NCBI RefSeq assembly: GCF_019091135.1
Contig: NZ_JAGXJW010000017.1
Coordinates: 58,452 to 122,451 of the forward strand
Origin: Cohnella sp. GbtcB17
GTDB lineage: Bacteria; Bacillota; Bacilli; Paenibacillales; Paenibacillaceae
Reading direction: 5' to 3'
DNA length: 64,000 bases
Program-made: the position numbers and the translations under genes
Notes under the pieces: generated by a model
Database searches by the model: none
The model's input: the letters and a program-made list of their open reading frames with translations, nothing else
Told to the model about the DNA's origin: nothing
Shown: one piece after another, positions 62,865 to 64,000 of the stretch
Layout: each line of letters starts with the position of its first letter
Position numbering within the stretch: the stretch's first letter is position 1

Positions 62865-64000
62865 TTAACCCGAAGCCTGCAGCGGCGAATGACCTTCGTA
62901 AGCCTCCGGCCGAATGATCGAGATCCGCGACACTCTAAGGTTGTCGATCTCCGTCACGACGAAGCGGTAGCCGGATTCCAGCTCGATCGTCTGATACTTG
63001 CGCGGAGGAATCTCGATTTGGGAGTACATCCAGCCGCCGATCGTATCGTAGTCGTCCGACGGAATATCGAGACCGAACTCCGAATTGATCTCGTCGATCA
63101 GGACGAGACCGCTCACCGAGTACGTGTATTCGTCGAGACGCTCCATCTCCGGGCGTTCCTCGTCGAATTCGTCCTGAATCTCGCCGACCAGCTCTTCCAT
63201 GATATCCTCGAGCGTGACGAGGCCTGACGTACCGCCGTATTCGTCGATCAGGATCGCGATCTGCGTCTTGCGCTTCTGCATCATCTTAAGCAGCGTGCTG
63301 ATCGGCATGCTCTCCGGCACCGTCGTCATGGGGCGGACCAGCTCGCGGATATCGTGCACGGCGTTGTCTGGGAGCTTCAGCAAGTCTTTGATATGAATAA
63401 AACCGATAATATCGTCCTTGTCGTCATCGCAAAGCGGATATCGGGTGTGCATTTCTTTAAGCGCGATCGCTTTGTTGGCTTCGAACGGATGGTTCGCGTA
63501 CAAGCATACCATCTCCGTGCGGGGTATCATGATCTCCCGTGCGTTCGTATCCGCAAAGTCGAAAATATTGTCCATCAGCGCAAGCTCGGTCTTATCGATG
63601 AGGCCGCTCTCGTGACTTTCCTTCATGAGAATGCGAATCTCCTCTTCCGTATGCGCGGACGAAGATTCGGACGCCGGCGCGATGCCGAACAGGCGAAGCA
63701 GACCATTGGCCATCCCGTTAAGCAGCCAGATGAACGGATTCATGATACGCGCGAAAAAGATGAGCGGGGCTGCGGTCCAAAGCGTAATTTTCTCCGCCTG
63801 GCGGATTGCCAGCGTCTTGGGCGCAAGCTCGCCGAGCACGATATGAAGCACTGTAATCAGCGTAAACGCGATGACGAAGGAAATCGGATGGATCCAGGAT
63901 TCGGGCAGTCCTACCGCTCCGAATAACGGCTCGATCACGTCGGCGATCGCCGGTTCGCCGATCCAGCCGAGACCGAGAGAGGCCAAGGTGATGCCGGGCT
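62865..64000 (-). CDS. CorC/HlyC-type CNNM membrane protein with CBS domains, partial
   Basis: At least 378 residues; the amino end is beyond the window. Visible are part of the DUF21 membrane domain (FVIAFTLITVLHIVLGELAPKTLAIRQ), a CBS pair (PRTEMVCLYANHPFEANKAI, MPISTLLKMMQKRKTQIAILIDEYGGTSGLVTLEDIMEELVGEI), and the CorC_HlyC cap (FGLDIPSDDYDTIGGWMYSQ). The family exports magnesium or other divalent cations; the hemolysin label is historical. Its own terminator follows. Confidence 0.9.
   Translation of the reverse strand, partial: PGITLASLGLGWIGEPAIADVIEPLFGAVGLPESWIHPISFVIAFTLITVLHIVLGELAPKTLAIRQAEKITLWTAAPLIFFARIMNPFIWLLNGMANGLLRLFGIAPASESSSAHTEEEIRILMKESHESGLIDKTELALMDNIFDFADTNAREIMIPRTEMVCLYANHPFEANKAIALKEMHTRYPLCDDDKDDIIGFIHIKDLLKLPDNAVHDIRELVRPMTTVPESMPISTLLKMMQKRKTQIAILIDEYGGTSGLVTLEDIMEELVGEIQDEFDEERPEMERLDEYTYSVSGLVLIDEINSEFGLDIPSDDYDTIGGWMYSQIEIPPRKYQTIELESGYRFVVTEIDNLRVSRISIIRPEAYEGHSPLQASG

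Overview
The window comes from a high-GC, spore-forming member of the Firmicutes, most like Paenibacillaceae (Cohnella/Paenibacillus type). The evidence is a complete gerA-type germinant receptor operon, a YjcZ-family sporulation microprotein, a YtpB-type terpene synthase, Firmicute-style 6S RNA, RelQ and Xpt, sigma-A promoters of TTGACA/TATAAT type, and strong GGAGG ribosome binding sites with frequent TTG starts. It is ordinary chromosome. I see no prophage, insertion sequence or CRISPR array.

1-5.4 kb: the amino-terminal part of an RND efflux pump is divergent from an OmpR-type two-component system, with TTAAC direct repeats between them. Next comes an antitoxin gene whose RelE/ParE-type toxin partner is broken by an internal deletion and frameshift, then the first of three identical tRNA-Leu(CAG) genes. 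5.4-19.2 kb: polysaccharide deacetylase, gerA operon (A-B-C, overlapping), membrane diguanylate cyclase, AraC regulator plus YkoP-like protein, divergent GH51 arabinofuranosidase, a zinc-finger-like small protein, two more tRNA-Leu(CAG), small conserved genes, xpt, a lipoprotein and a YkvI-type transporter. 19.2-34.2 kb: yhaO-yhaN (SbcD/SbcC-like), a GT4 glycosyltransferase, a second diguanylate cyclase followed by an RsmF-type rRNA methyltransferase, yjcZ, then a leftward cluster of a second RsmF paralogue, an RsuA/RluB-type pseudouridine synthase and a Cof-type HAD phosphatase, then relQ and pyrD, and a 47-residue membrane microprotein.

34.2-48 kb: L,D-transpeptidase, NHL-repeat surface protein, CHASE2 adenylate cyclase, ferredoxin, DNA polymerase IV, citramalate synthase, a TlpA/ResA thioredoxin divergent from a JAMM peptidase, and a leftward nitrogen-linked cluster of an AmtB transporter, a GlnD-like DUF294 nucleotidyltransferase and a DnaQ-like exonuclease. 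A perfect GlnR/TnrA box lies just upstream of amtB. 48-64 kb: MerR regulator and YugP metalloprotease, GltC-like LysR regulator, rhomboid protease, thiol peroxidase, DUF1499-like protein, 6S RNA, DUF624 protein, CshA-type RNA helicase, DUF4015 glycosidase-like protein, pfkA and ytpB, an ANKH/MatE-like transporter coupled to an MFS transporter, an Rpn-type nuclease and a partial CorC/HlyC-type CBS membrane protein.

The most interesting signals are the decayed toxin beside an apparently intact autoregulated antitoxin, the GlnR-box-controlled amtB/DUF294/exonuclease cluster without a visible glnK, the tandem motif in the cshA leader, two unassigned convergent terminator-like hairpins near 55 kb, a transmembrane hairpin in the middle of YhaN, and the duplicated tRNA-Leu cassettes.
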